Positions 12,275 to 21,220 of a stretch of 64,000 nucleotides of DNA are shown here, piece after piece; the stretch's first letter is position 1, and each line of letters opens with the position of its first letter. The notes beneath the pieces were generated by a model, which worked only from the letters and a program-made list of their open reading frames with translations, did not search any database and was not told where the DNA came from. The position numbers and the translations under genes were made by a program. This DNA comes from Dastarcus helophoroides (lineage: Eukaryota; Arthropoda; Insecta; Coleoptera; Bothrideridae): positions 19,666,851 to 19,730,850 of the forward strand of contig CM053332.1 in NCBI GenBank assembly GCA_028583605.1, in the 5' to 3' direction.

Positions 12275-12415
12275 TCTCTCTGAAGATGATAGCTTAGCTA
12301 TCGAAACGCGTAAGAGCAACCTATGTTAAGTCTTTTATCTTTCTTGGTTTCAGGGGACAATATTTGTATTTAAATTTTTGGGGGCCACCAATGACCAGTC
12401 CGTTTTACCAAAATT
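12275..12415 (+). repeat. GAAACGCG dispersed family, half copy with full hairpin
   Basis: Carries CTCTGAAGATGATAGC, the loop TTA, GCTATCGAAACGCG, then AGAGCAACC, TTTCTTGGTTTCAGGGGAC and ACCAGTCCGTTTTACC. This is one of the clearest examples of the CTGAAGA-hairpin-GAAA core. An AT-rich stretch of about 240 bp without genes follows. Confidence 0.85.
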
Positions 12416-12653
12416 TTAATTTTCTTTACATAAGTCTCAACTCGCAAAATTAAAATCTTAAAATAATAAGATTTTAAAAAATCGATATTTTGATAATAGC
12501 CTACTGTAAGTTTCCAAAAGACAGCGAAATTTACAAAAAAGTTAAAATAAAATAAAGACAAAATTAAAATCAAAATTTTTATGTCAATATTTTAAAAAAG
12601 TGGTCGTCAAAGTCGTCAAAAATTCATATTTAAAAAAAATTTAAACCTTTCAG

Positions 12654-12830
12654 TGCACAGACCACTACGTTTGAACATTTATCAGATTCGAAGTTTGGAA
12701 ACCAAATACCGATTTCGATCTTGTTAGATCTCGTCAGTTTGGTATATCCAACTTGAATGCTAACAAATGTTCCGACAAGTAAGTACTAAAGAATTCACAG
12801 ACGTCAAGCGTGTGACTCTTTAGTAGTAGA
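12654..12830 (+). mobile_element. Single arm of the TGCACAGACC foldback family
   Basis: Begins TGCACAGACCACTACGTTTG, continues through GAAGTTTGGAAACCAAAT and GTTTGGTATATCCAAC, and ends in GACAAGTAAGTACTAAAG and CGTGTGACTC. The first part matches the left arm of the element at 29526, and the last part is the reverse complement of that element's right half. This copy therefore preserves a complete arm. Confidence 0.7.
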
Positions 12831-12849
12831 CTCTGGTACGGTGTACCTC

Positions 12850-13060
12850 ATAGGTTCTGTCTTGTCACCGCTCCCAGACTTTCTATTTTCAGCAGACATG
12901 CCAAGAATCGACCAGACGATATTAGCACCTTGTGTGTACGACGTAGATTTAATGGGTAATTTTCTAAAGTGTAGAATCGGTCACCAGACCACTGCAGAGA
13001 GCTACAGACAGACTTCTAGAATACTTTAGTCGATAGGAAATACAAGTCAACGCACACAAG
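12850..13060 (+). pseudogene. Jockey-type reverse transcriptase fragment, array unit 1
   Basis: The reading frame shows GSVLSPLPDFLFSADMPR, like the conserved GSVLSPxLY segment before the catalytic box, then a degraded catalytic box (CVYDVD in place of YADD) and the thumb start (HQTTAESYRQTSRIL) ending at a TAG. It is the only unit that keeps the sequence upstream of the tandem junction, so it marks the left edge of the duplicated segment. Non-LTR retrotransposons of this kind encode a reverse transcriptase for target-primed insertion. This copy is dead. Confidence 0.75.
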
Positions 13061-13074
13061 ACCCAAGCAATCTT

Positions 13075-13190
13075 AGTCACAAGAAGACTTTTTCACAAGA
13101 AGACTTCTTCACAAGAAGACTTCTTCACAAGAAGACTTCTTTACAAGAAGACTTCTTCACAAGAAGACTTCTCTACAGAAAGACTGCTTT
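13075..13190. repeat. 16-bp minisatellite, block 1
   Basis: Monomer ACAAGAAGACTTCTTC, about seven copies, starting at the sequence that encodes the IFVTRRL-like segment of the reverse transcriptase. Confidence 0.9.
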
Positions 13191-13583
13191 ACAGAAAACT
13201 CTTCAAAAGAATACTCAAATCATATCGTCATGGTAATGTCCATGGGCAAAACTGCGACTGAAGACTTCAAATAAAGTATCTAGGTGAATTACTTGACAAA
13301 AAAATAAAACTTCAGGCTCACATCGACTATGCAGCGTCCAAGGCCAGAATGCTAAAGGGACTGCTGCTAGCAAAGGTTGATAGAAATAGCAAACTTACCA
13401 TTAGGCTTAAACTTTCTAATTACAGCAGACATTTCAAGAACCTACCAGACGATATTAGCACTTTATGCAGTCGACACAGATTTAATGAGTATTTCTCTAA
13501 GTGCAGAATTGGTCAGCAGACCACTGCAGAGAGCTACAGAGAGAGTTCTAAGATACTTTAGTCAATACGAAATACCAAGCAAT
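13190..13583 (+). pseudogene. Reverse transcriptase fragment, array unit 2
   Basis: Contains the region encoding KARMLKGLLLA and LTIRLKL, the tandem junction at about 13412, then a catalytic box mutated to YAVD and the thumb region (VSRPLQRATER). Stops and frame changes separate these parts. Two overlapping frames (13349-13561 and 13377-13805) cover it. Neither is an intact protein. Confidence 0.8.
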
Positions 13584-13815
13584 CTTCGTCACAAAAAGAC
13601 TTTTTTACAAGAAGACTTTTTCACAAGAAGACTTCTTCACAAGAAGACTTCTTCACAAGAAGACTTCTTCACAAGAAGACTTCTTCACAAGAAGACTTCT
13701 TCACAAGAAGACTTCTTCACAAGAAGACTTCTTCACAAGAAGACTTCTTCACAAGAAGACTTCTTCACAAGAAGACTTCTTCACAAGAAGACTTCCCTAC
13801 AGTAAGACTTCCCTA
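13584..13815. repeat. 16-bp minisatellite, block 2 (longest)
   Basis: About 13-14 copies of ACAAGAAGACTTCTTC, nearly identical over roughly 180 bp. The reading frame through it gives a 16-residue period, an artefact of a 16-bp unit. It is the most homogeneous and so probably the most recently expanded block. Confidence 0.93.
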
Positions 13816-14243
13816 CAGTAAGACTGCTTTACAGAAAACTTTTCAAAAGAGGACTTAAATCATATGGTCATGGTAATGTCCATGGGCAAAACAGCGACTG
13901 TAGACTTCAAACAAAGTATCTAGGTGTAATACTTAACAAAAGACTAAAATTTTAGGCTCACATCGACTATGTAGTGTCCAAGACCAGAATGCTAAAGGGA
14001 CTGCTGCTAGCAATGGGTGATAGAAATAGCAAACTTACCATTAGGCTTAAACTTTCTATTTACAGAAGACATTCCAAGAACCGACCAGACGATATTAGCA
14101 CTTTATGCAGTCGACACAGATTTAATGAGTATTTCTCTAAGTGCAGAATTGGTCAGCAGATCACTGCAGAGGGTTACAGAGAGACTTCTAAAATACTTAA
14201 GTCAATAGGAAATACAAGTCAACGCAAACAGGACCCAAGCAAT
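13816..14243 (+). pseudogene. Reverse transcriptase fragment, array unit 3
   Basis: Shows YLGVILN, KTRMLKGLLLAMGDRN and LTIRLKLS, the junction at about 14052, then PRTDQTILALYAVDTDLM and a thumb start. The catalytic YADD is YAVD, the same substitution as in unit 2, suggesting the units copied each other after the mutation. Confidence 0.8.
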
Positions 14244-14430
14244 CTTCGTCACAAGAAGACTTTTTCACAAGAAGACTTCTTTACAAGAAGACTTTTTTAC
14301 AAGAAGACTTCTTCACAAGAAGACTTCTTCAAAAGAAGACTTCTTTACAAGAAGACTTCTTCACAAGAAGACTTCTTCACAAGAAGACTTCTCTACAGTA
14401 GGACTTCTCTACAGTAAGACTTCTCAACAG
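14244..14430. repeat. 16-bp minisatellite, block 3
   Basis: About 11 copies with more variants than block 2 (TTTACAAGAAG, TTCAAAAGAAG), tailing into CTACAGTAAGACTT variants. Confidence 0.9.
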
Positions 14431-14855
14431 TAAGACTGCTTTACAGAAAACTCTTCATAAGAAGACTCAAATCATATGGTCATGGTAATATTCATGGGCA
14501 AAACTGCAACTTGAGACTTCAAACAAAATATCTAGGTGTAATACTTGACAAAAGACTAAAATTTCAGGCTCACATCGGCTATGCAGCGTCCAAGGCCAGA
14601 ATGCTAAAGGGACTGCTGCTAGCAATGGTTGATAGAAATAGTAGACTTACCATAAGGTTCAAACTTTCTATTTACAGCAGACATTCCAAGAACCGACCAG
14701 ACGATATTAGCACCTTATGCAGACGACACAGATTTAATGGGTATTTTTCTAAATGCAGAATTGGTCACCAGACCACTGCAGACAGCTCCAGAGAGACTTT
14801 AAAATATTTTAGTCAATAGGAAATACAAGTCAACGCAAACAAGACCCAAGCAATC
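14431..14855 (+). pseudogene. Reverse transcriptase fragment, array unit 4, YADD retained
   Basis: Shows KYLGVILDKRLKFQAHI and KARMLKGLLLAMVDRN, the junction at about 14664, then LAPYADDTDLMG with an intact YADD catalytic box at 14716-14727. Of the array units this is the only one with YADD, so it is probably closest to the active ancestor there. It is still not a complete gene, because a stop ends the frame at about 14819. Confidence 0.85.
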
Positions 14856-14998
14856 TTCATCACAAGAAGACTTTTTCACAAGAAGACTTCTTCACAAGAA
14901 GACTTCTTTACAAGAAGACTTCTTCACAAGAAGACTTCTTTACAAAAAGACTTCTTTAGAAGAAGACTTCTTCACAAGAAGACTTCTCTACAGTAAGA
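14856..14998. repeat. 16-bp minisatellite, block 4
   Basis: About 8-9 copies of ACAAGAAGACTTCTTC with substitutions such as AGAAGAAGACTT. Confidence 0.9.
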
Positions 14999-15545
14999 CT
15001 GCTTTACAGAAAACTCTTCAAAAGAAGACTCAAATCATATGGTCATGGTAATGTCCATGGGCAAACTGCGACTGGAGACTTTAAACAAAATATCTAGGTG
15101 TAATACTTGACAAATAACTAAAATTTTAGGCTCACATCGACTATGCAGCGTCCAAGGCCAGAATGCTAAAGAAACTGCTGCTAGCAATGGTTAATAGAAA
15201 TAGCAAACTTACCATTAGGCTTTAACTTTCTATTAACAGCAGACATTCCAAGAACCGACCAGACGATATTAGCACTTTATGCTGTCGACACAGATTTAAT
15301 GGGTAATTTTTTGAGTGCAGAATTGGTCACCAGACCACTGCAGAGAGTTACAGAAGAGACTTTCTAGGAATACTTAGTCAATAGGAAATACAAGTCAACG
15401 CAGACAAGACCCAAGCAATTTTCGTCACAAGAAGACTTTTTTCACAAGAACACTTCTTCACAAGAAGACTTCTCTATAGTGTGATTACTTCACAAAAAAC
15501 TCTTCAAAAGAAGATTTAAATTATATGGTCATGTTAATGTTTATG
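14999..15545 (+). pseudogene. Reverse transcriptase fragment, array unit 5
   Basis: Same content as the other units: KARMLK, the junction at about 15226, YAVD, thumb start. It has many stops and a very short minisatellite block (about 3 copies at 15421-15478). It grades into the single-copy reverse transcriptase end that follows. Confidence 0.75.
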
Positions 15546-15552
15546 GGAAAAA

Positions 15553-16232
15553 CGGAGAATCCCAGTTAAGAGGATATAGCGTTATTGGAAAGCTTTCTCA
15601 GTCCATAATTGGTCACCAGGCGACTACAAACAGGTACAGACGAATTTCTTGAGTACCTTGGTAAATGGAGAATCCAAGTCAATGCAGATAAGACCCAAGA
15701 AGTCTTCTTCATCAGAAAAAGACTCCCACCTTATGGTCATATTCACGTTTATGAGCAAAACGTCGACTGGAGACTTCAAGCAAAGTATCTAGGTAAAATA
15801 CTCGATAAAAGACTGAACTTTTGGGCTAACATCGAATATGCAGCGTCCAAGGCCAGAATGCTAAAGGGACTGCTGCTAGCAATGGTTGATAGAAATATCA
15901 AACTTACCATTAGGCTTAAATTGTTGCTATACATATCAATCATAAGACCAACGGTGATCTGTGCATTTGTAGCTTGGTTGCAGCTTTTCGATAATCAGTT
16001 GAAGAAACTCCAAGTGTGCCAGAACGTTTTTCTAGGACATGGAGGTTCCACAGTTTGCTAGAACGGAGCAACTCCATATAAAGGTCAACCTACCGAAGGT
16101 TAAAAATTTCCTTACGGAGGAAAATTGTAGGGCATTGTTGAGAGCGGAAACGCATCCCAATGAGCTAGATAGACACTGGATTACGATCCAGACATCCCCA
16201 CCAGGATCAGAAGACCGAGGATGGTCCTGTAA
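15553..16232 (+). pseudogene. Jockey-type reverse transcriptase, C-terminal part
   Basis: Single-copy continuation of the same element. The frame from about 15611 reads EYLGKWRIQVNADKTQ (the thumb segment with the conserved WxIxVNAxKT pattern), EVFFIRKRLPPYG, KYLGKILDKRLNF and the helix KARMLKGLLLAMVDRN, then LLLYISIIRPTVICA. A frameshift near 16035 leads to EQLHIKVNLPKVKNFLTEEN and LLRAETHPNEL. A second shift near 16165 gives LDYDPDIPTRIRRPRMVL and a stop at 16230-16232. This order is typical of the C-terminal third of jockey-clade non-LTR retrotransposon ORF2. The endonuclease and fingers domains are missing, so the copy is 5'-truncated, as is usual for such elements. In this copy FFIRKRL is coded without any minisatellite, so it shows the ancestral state of the expanded site. 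Confidence 0.85.
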
Positions 16233-16600
16233 AATGCAACAGCGATTGTCTTCCTTCAGGAACTTTGTTTTGTTTGTTTCAGGCAAAGCAACTTGCATTA
16301 GTACTCCAGTGTTAGTGTACTGTTCAGACGGAGGATTAGGGCCAAAAAAGCAGGGGTTTTAGTCGGTAACCATACTGAAAATCCAACACTCTCTCGGTTA
16401 TCTTCCCAGGTGTAACGAACTTCCCTTGCTTAACAAAAAAAGCGATGCTCTGAAGAAAAACCTCTTGTTAGCGGGCGTGGTCATAAGGTGAAAGGTGTCT
16501 CTGTCTGGTTGTGGAATCGTGAACCAATGTCCAACTGGTTTCGCCCTTTTCATTATTGTGCTGTTTAGATGTTGACCTTATTAAGCAAGAAAGTTTTTCA
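16233..16600 (+). other. Probable 3' UTR of the jockey-type element
   Basis: Follows the stop of the reverse transcriptase. It contains GGGGTTTTAGTCGGTAACC and CCAACACTCTC, words like those in 3' regions of insect non-LTR elements. No clear poly(A) tail is visible before the LTR insertion at 16605, so the exact 3' end is unknown. A minus-strand frame at 16032-16298 overlaps it and has no support. Confidence 0.45.
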
Positions 16601-16724
16601 ATATTGTAACGCAATGTAAATAGATGGAATAGAATTTAGAATAGAATTGTATAATTTGGTAAATCAAAAAAAAGTTTTTAGAAGGATCTGATAAGGGGAA
16701 AGCGGCCGCGATAACGAAACAAAT

Positions 16725-16773
16725 GGCAGATAAGCGTTCCAGAAATTTCGACAAACGATAAGCCTTATCTGCC
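16725..16773. promoter_or_regulatory. GATA-containing inverted repeat in LTR
   Basis: GGCAGATAAG (16725-16734) and CTTATCTGCC (16764-16773) form a perfect 10-bp inverted pair with a second GATAAG inside. AGATAAG is the consensus of GATA-type factors. The pair is largely preserved in the related LTR at about 63683-63729, which suggests function in the LTR. Binding is inference. Confidence 0.5.
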
Positions 16774-16802
16774 GAAAAGTTCTAGAAGCCGGGGGCCAAA
16801 AC

Positions 16803-16810
16803 TATAAAAG
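16803..16810 (+). promoter_or_regulatory. TATA box of the solo LTR
   Basis: TATAAAAG about 25 bp upstream of a TCAGTT initiator-like site, the expected spacing for an RNA polymerase II core promoter. Confidence 0.65.
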
Positions 16811-16980
16811 GCGGTCAGCTTTCCCTCGAGTCAGTTAGAGTCAGTGTAATTAGTGAGTTAGTAGAAGTCAATAATAAGTGAGTTAATTGTTCAATTGTGG
16901 TGATCCAAGTTGAGTTCAGTAATAAAGTGGGTATAATCCATCACGTGTAATCAATCGAACCGATAAGCCCGTAACAATAT

Positions 16981-18078
16981 ACTGCATAAAAACAACTTTA
17001 AAGCCCGCGCTAAATAAAATTTAGAATCATCTGCATTAGTTGTTCAATTTGCTTGACGTTTATTTATATATCGAAAGAAGGCAGGCAATTCGAAGCCTGT
17101 CTCAGTCATTTTATTTGATTTCTATAAACAGAGAAGTGCTTACAGGAAGAATATCCTGACAGGAGACAGGTTTATCAGATCAATTTGTCGTCAAGATGTC
17201 AAAAACATGTCGAGTAGATTTTTATTAAATGCTTTATTTTCTCAATCTTATTACTCTAGATAAAGCGCCCAGTCTTTGCGATTGAATCGTTACCTTTTAC
17301 CTCGGGTTATAATCGAGGAAGAGCAAGTCTCTAAATATTATCACATTGCCACAAATGCGACAAATTCGGGTTAAATGTTTACGCACGATAATGAACTTTG
17401 ATTAATTGAAGTCATACTTTGAGCAAAGTTGCGAGTTAGCTGCCTCATTGGGCTAAGAGCATGGAATGACAGTTTCAGCTGAAGTTTTGATGTTTACGAT
17501 TTATGCTAACAAAGTTTCCAACTTACAAAACCAGTCCGGAATTGTAACTGTATAAAATTTATAACCGAGGCGCAAATCCGTTAGAAATGCATAAGTTTGT
17601 ATTTATTGACGTTGACTGTCGCGAATTTAATGCAGCGGATATTGCGAAACTGATGTCAAGTTTTCGCGAATTAATTCCCTTTTGGTGGTAAATTTAGCAC
17701 GTAAAAATACGGAATCTATAAATTTTTATGTCGCAGTTACAATTTGTCTTGCATGATTTATCGAGTTTTTAATTATTAAAACGCTTATTCGAATAGAACT
17801 GTCGAACTAATGGGTAAACAATTTTTATCTTTAATGTAGTATTTATTTGCATGTCCATATACTTGAAACTACTATGAAAATAATTGAATCAATTTTACAG
17901 ATTTTTGGTAGGTTTACGGTGCGTTTACAATAGACACTTTATTTCATATATAAACACATCCCAGAATTAAAAGTCAAAATTTCGGACCAAGTTCAAATGA
18001 ACTTAAATTAAAAAGTTTAAAATGTGCCGTGCAAATTCGATAATGAACTCAAAATCTTAAGTTTTTCTTCATTTGAAT
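16981..18078. other. Unique DNA, no confirmed gene
   Basis: Ordinary composition. A 34-codon frame at 17587-17691 (plus, starting MHKFVFIDVDCREF and ending IPFWW) reads like protein but is short and has no known homologue I can name. It could be chance. A short inverted pair AGGCAGGCAATTCGAAGCCTG lies near 17080-17100. I see no splice context that would make an exon. Confidence 0.45.
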
Positions 18079-18380
18079 ATTTTTGATGGAACGGACTGGT
18101 CCTTGGTTATCTTCAAAAATTGAAACACAGAACTTGTCTCCTGAAACCAAGAAAAATTAAAAAACACAACAAAAGTTGCTCTAATGCGTTTCGGCAGCCA
18201 AGCTGTCATCTTCGGAGAGAAGCTAGACCAGTTTAGTTATCCCCTGAAAATGACAGCTTGGCTGTCGAAACGCGTTAGAGCAACCTTTGTTGTGTTTTTT
18301 AATCTTTCTTGGTTTCAGAGGACAAGTTCTTTATTTCAATTTTTGAAGATAACCAAGGACCAATCCGTTTCATCAAAAAT
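18079..18380. mobile_element. GAAACGCG dispersed family, full-length foldback copy
   Basis: The most complete copy: about 300 bp, inverted end to end. Left end ATTTTTGATGGAACGGACTG, right end CCGTTTCATCAAAAAT. Each arm contains GGTCCTTGGTTATCTTC, TCCTGAAACCAAG, GTTGCTCTAA and the hairpin core CGTTTCGGCAGCCAAGCTG or its complement. No coding capacity. A mobile non-autonomous element is the simplest reading, but no transposase partner is visible. Its inner part forms the outer end of the left arm of the giant palindrome. Confidence 0.85.
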
Positions 18381-21220
18381 CAATTTCGATATTTTTGAAG
18401 TTCGAATATTTTCAAATTTTGACTTTTTTCAAGATTTTGAGTTGTTTTGAATATTTCTAATTTTGCTCAGAATTTTTATTTTCCGAGATTACTTTTTGGA
18501 AGAATTTCTTTCGTTCTGAGGTTTTGATTTTATCGCAAAACCTCGACTTTTAAAAATTTGGCAATTTATTTTTAGTAATTAGCACTTTTTTTTCGAAATG
18601 TCAATCAATTTTTAAAAATTTAATGTGTTCTCTACCTTTACTTGAAGATGCTGACTTTTTAAAAATTTTGCTGTCTTGGAATCTTTTGGTTTATTAAATT
18701 TTTTTCTTTTTGTCTACTTTGTCCATTTTTGTCATTTTGTCTACAATTTTAAAAATTTTAAATGTTTCAAGATTTATTTTTTTTTCAAAACTTTCTTTTT
18801 AATCAATGATTTTAAATTTTTGTTACAAAATCTAAATTTTGTTCTTAAAATGTCATGAATGAATTCTGAAATATTTTCTCGTCAAGTTTTTTGCAATTTT
18901 TTAATTTTTCAAAATTCAACTTTGAAAATCTTGTTCTTCTTTACGATTTTTACTTTTATCAAAAATTCCAACCATTTTTCAAATTTTCCCAAAGCTCGAT
19001 TTTTTCCTTTGACAGTTATAAATTACTTTCAAAATTTCCACTTTTGCTCTAAATTTCTAATACTTTTTTTAAATATTTCGGGTTTTTTAAAGTTTGAATC
19101 TTATTTAAGTTCTGTCTTGGTTTCAATGGCCGCTGGCGAATAGGCTGCAACACCCCCAATTTCGTTTACGAGTTGTTTTCTCAAAATTTTCTGAACACTT
19201 TTCATTGCACACATTTTTGTAGAAATTTTAAATTTACTCTGATTTCTTTTTATAGAAATTTTGGGTTTCTTTCACGAAGTTACCACATTTAGAAACCTAT
19301 TTTATTTTTAATTTTGATCAAAATCACATTTTCAAAAACTAATTTTTGTAAACGTGTTGAGGAAAAAACAAAATATTTCGAGCAGGAATTGAAATGTTAG
19401 GAAAAAAACTCAAATTTCTTTGAAAATGTCAACATTTTGAGAAAATAATAACAATTTCAAGCAAAAATCTAAATTCAACTAATCTCGCATTCTACTATTT
19501 GTCTAAAAAAAAAGTTAATATGGTACCTTTAAATTTTTACCTCAAATCTCATTTTGTATAAAAAGTTTGAGTTTTTTCAGGTATTTCGATTTTTTAGGAA
19601 ATTTTCTGCAGGTTTCCATTTCTTCTAATAATTTTCTAAAAAGAAATTTTCTCGAAGTTTCCATTTTTCCTGAAAGTGTTATTCTTAAAATTTCTTCTAG
19701 AAATTCCAACTTCTTCAAATTTTTCTTTGTTCCTCTAATTTACTTTAAAAATGTCGAGTTTTTCTAAGACACTGACAATTAAAAGTTCATTTTATTTTGT
19801 AGTTTTGACAAAAAATGTTTGGAAAACACACTGAAAGTTCTACAAAAATTTCAACATTTTGGGAAAAACATAAAATTTCGACTTTTTTGTAAAGATATTT
19901 TTTCACATTTCGTTTTTTTCTTTAACAAATTTTGCTTTTTTCCTGTAAAATTTGTGTTTTTTTCTAAACATTTTATACAAAGAATTTTTTATAAAATTTT
20001 GATTTTTCTTGGAGATTTTGCCTTTAAAATATTTTTTCTTGTAGAAATTTTGATTTCTTTCTACTTTGTTTTGGAAATTTAAAAATTTTTTAACGAAATT
20101 TTAATATTTTAAAGTTCATTTTATTTTGTAATGTTGATAAGGAACTGAAAATTATTAGGTATAAATTTAGGGAAAATAAACTTCAAATCTTTATAAAAAT
20201 AAGAAAACTGTGGGAAAAATATTAAAATTTCAAGAAAAAATAAACCTTGTATATTTCAAGATTTTGTACAATTTGATATTTCTCTAAAAAATTACGACTA
20301 CTGTAGAACCAAAGAAAATTCTGAATCGGAATTTCCAATTTTTCTAGAAATGGTAAATTTATTCTTGCAATTCTGAAGTTCGAATTTAAAATTCAAATTT
20401 CGATAAAAAAAAAGATCGAAATTTTAAAATTAAACCCAAAATTTCAACAACATTTTTCAAAAAAATAACATTTTCGAAATTAAAGGCAAAAAATTAATTA
20501 ATTGTTAAAAGTATTCTTATAATTTCGACTTTTAAAGTAAAAATTATTGAAATTTTTGAGAAAAAGAGCCAACATTTCTAGAAGAGTCCCAAAATTTGAA
20601 AATTAATATTATTGAAAATCTTAAAAAAGATTCATTAACAATTTACTGTTCTAATTTAATTTTTTTCTAGTAATTTTGAAGTTCTGGGGAAATTTCAAAA
20701 ATTAAATATTCCAGCTTGAAGCCAATTTTTTGTGACTAACATTTAAATTTTGACAATTTATTTGTACATAAAATGCAAGTTTTTTTGAAAACTTGTTTTA
20801 AAACTTTGCACAATTTTAAAAATAGAAAATTTTGTTATTAATTTTTTTTAAATTCAAGTGTTATTTCGAAATTTTTCTCAAAAAACGTAAATTTAAAAAG
20901 AAAAAAATACCACTTTTAAAAAATAAAGCTAAAGTTATCAGAAAAACTCAAATTTTAAAAATTTTTGAAATTTTCATGGAAAATCAAATTTTTAAAAGAA
21001 AATGAGGTTTTCGAAAAAAATGTTCAATTTTTAAAATGGTCGACATTTTCAATAATTTTCGGAATGTGAACAAAAGACGACTTTTTTTATTCAATTTTCA
21101 AAGAAGATACATTTTTAAATATTGGAGAAAAGTCAAAAATATCAAAAAATTCGTAATTATCAAGAAAGTTGAAATTTTGCAAAGGTAAAATTTTGAAAAA
21201 AGTCGAAATTTTCAATAGTT
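18118..21220 (+). repeat. Giant inverted repeat, left arm (~3.1 kb)
   Basis: This arm reappears in reverse complement at 23453-26715. Clear anchors: TGGCCGCTGGCG with CACCCCCAATTTCG (about 19122-19166) against GAAATTGGGGGTG and CGCCAGCGGCCA (about 25513-25553); TACGACTACTGTAG (about 20294) against CTACAGTAGTAGTA (about 24395); TTTTCAATAGTT (to 21220) against AACTATTGAAAA (from 23453). The arm is T-rich on the plus strand and its Phe/Leu-rich open frames (18184-20082) are low-complexity shadows, repeated on the minus strand of the other arm. Confidence 0.9.

Larger units (their letters stand above)
12850..15545 (+). repeat. Tandem array of reverse-transcriptase segments with embedded minisatellite
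   Basis: A word CTTTCTATTTACAGCAGACA marks the unit starts at about 12879, 13412, 14052, 14664 and 15226 (periods 533, 640, 612, 562). In reverse-transcriptase order each unit runs from just after the GSVLSPL region through the YADD box and thumb to LTIRLK, then jumps back. Unit length differs mainly by the number of 16-bp minisatellite copies inside it. No unit has a full open frame. Confidence 0.9.
16605..16976 (+). mobile_element. Solo LTR, 372 bp, gypsy-like, with ATAT target duplication
   Basis: Starts TGTAACGCAATG and ends CCCGTAACA (TG...CA), flanked on both sides by ATAT (16601-16604 and 16977-16980), a 4-bp target duplication. It contains a TATA box (TATAAAAG, 16803-16810), an initiator-like TCAGTTAGAGTCAGTG about 25 bp downstream, and AATAAA at 16921-16926. 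These are the parts of an LTR promoter and polyadenylation region. No internal region adjoins it, so it is a solo LTR left by LTR-LTR recombination. A related LTR lies at 63577. The gypsy (Ty3) assignment rests on the 4-bp duplication and initiator style only. Confidence 0.8.

Noticed and set aside
12275..12330. Functional hammerhead ribozyme
   Set aside because: CUGANGA and GAAA boxes flank a stem, but an extra U interrupts the junction and no stem I, stem III or cleavage site could be drawn. Kept only as a hammerhead-like core.
13377..13805. 142-codon frame with HKKTSSQEDFFTRRLL repeats
   Set aside because: 16-bp minisatellite translated in frame. The only genuine coding ancestry is the reverse transcriptase before it.
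13075..15478. CRISPR-like array of short regular repeats
   Set aside because: The 16-bp units are head-to-tail with no unique spacers, in a eukaryotic transposon context.
16032..16298. 88-codon minus frame over the reverse transcriptase end
   Set aside because: It is antisense to a recognised reverse-transcriptase C-terminus, so it is a shadow.
17587..17691. 34-codon frame MHKFVFIDVDCREF...
   Set aside because: Reads like protein but is short, has no paired exon, and no known family fits. Left as a note in the unique-DNA entry.
18184..20082. Phe/Leu-rich plus-strand frames resembling membrane proteins
   Set aside because: They lie in T-rich low-complexity DNA (TTT and CTT codons) and are mirrored on the minus strand of the other palindrome arm. 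Hydrophobicity follows from base composition.
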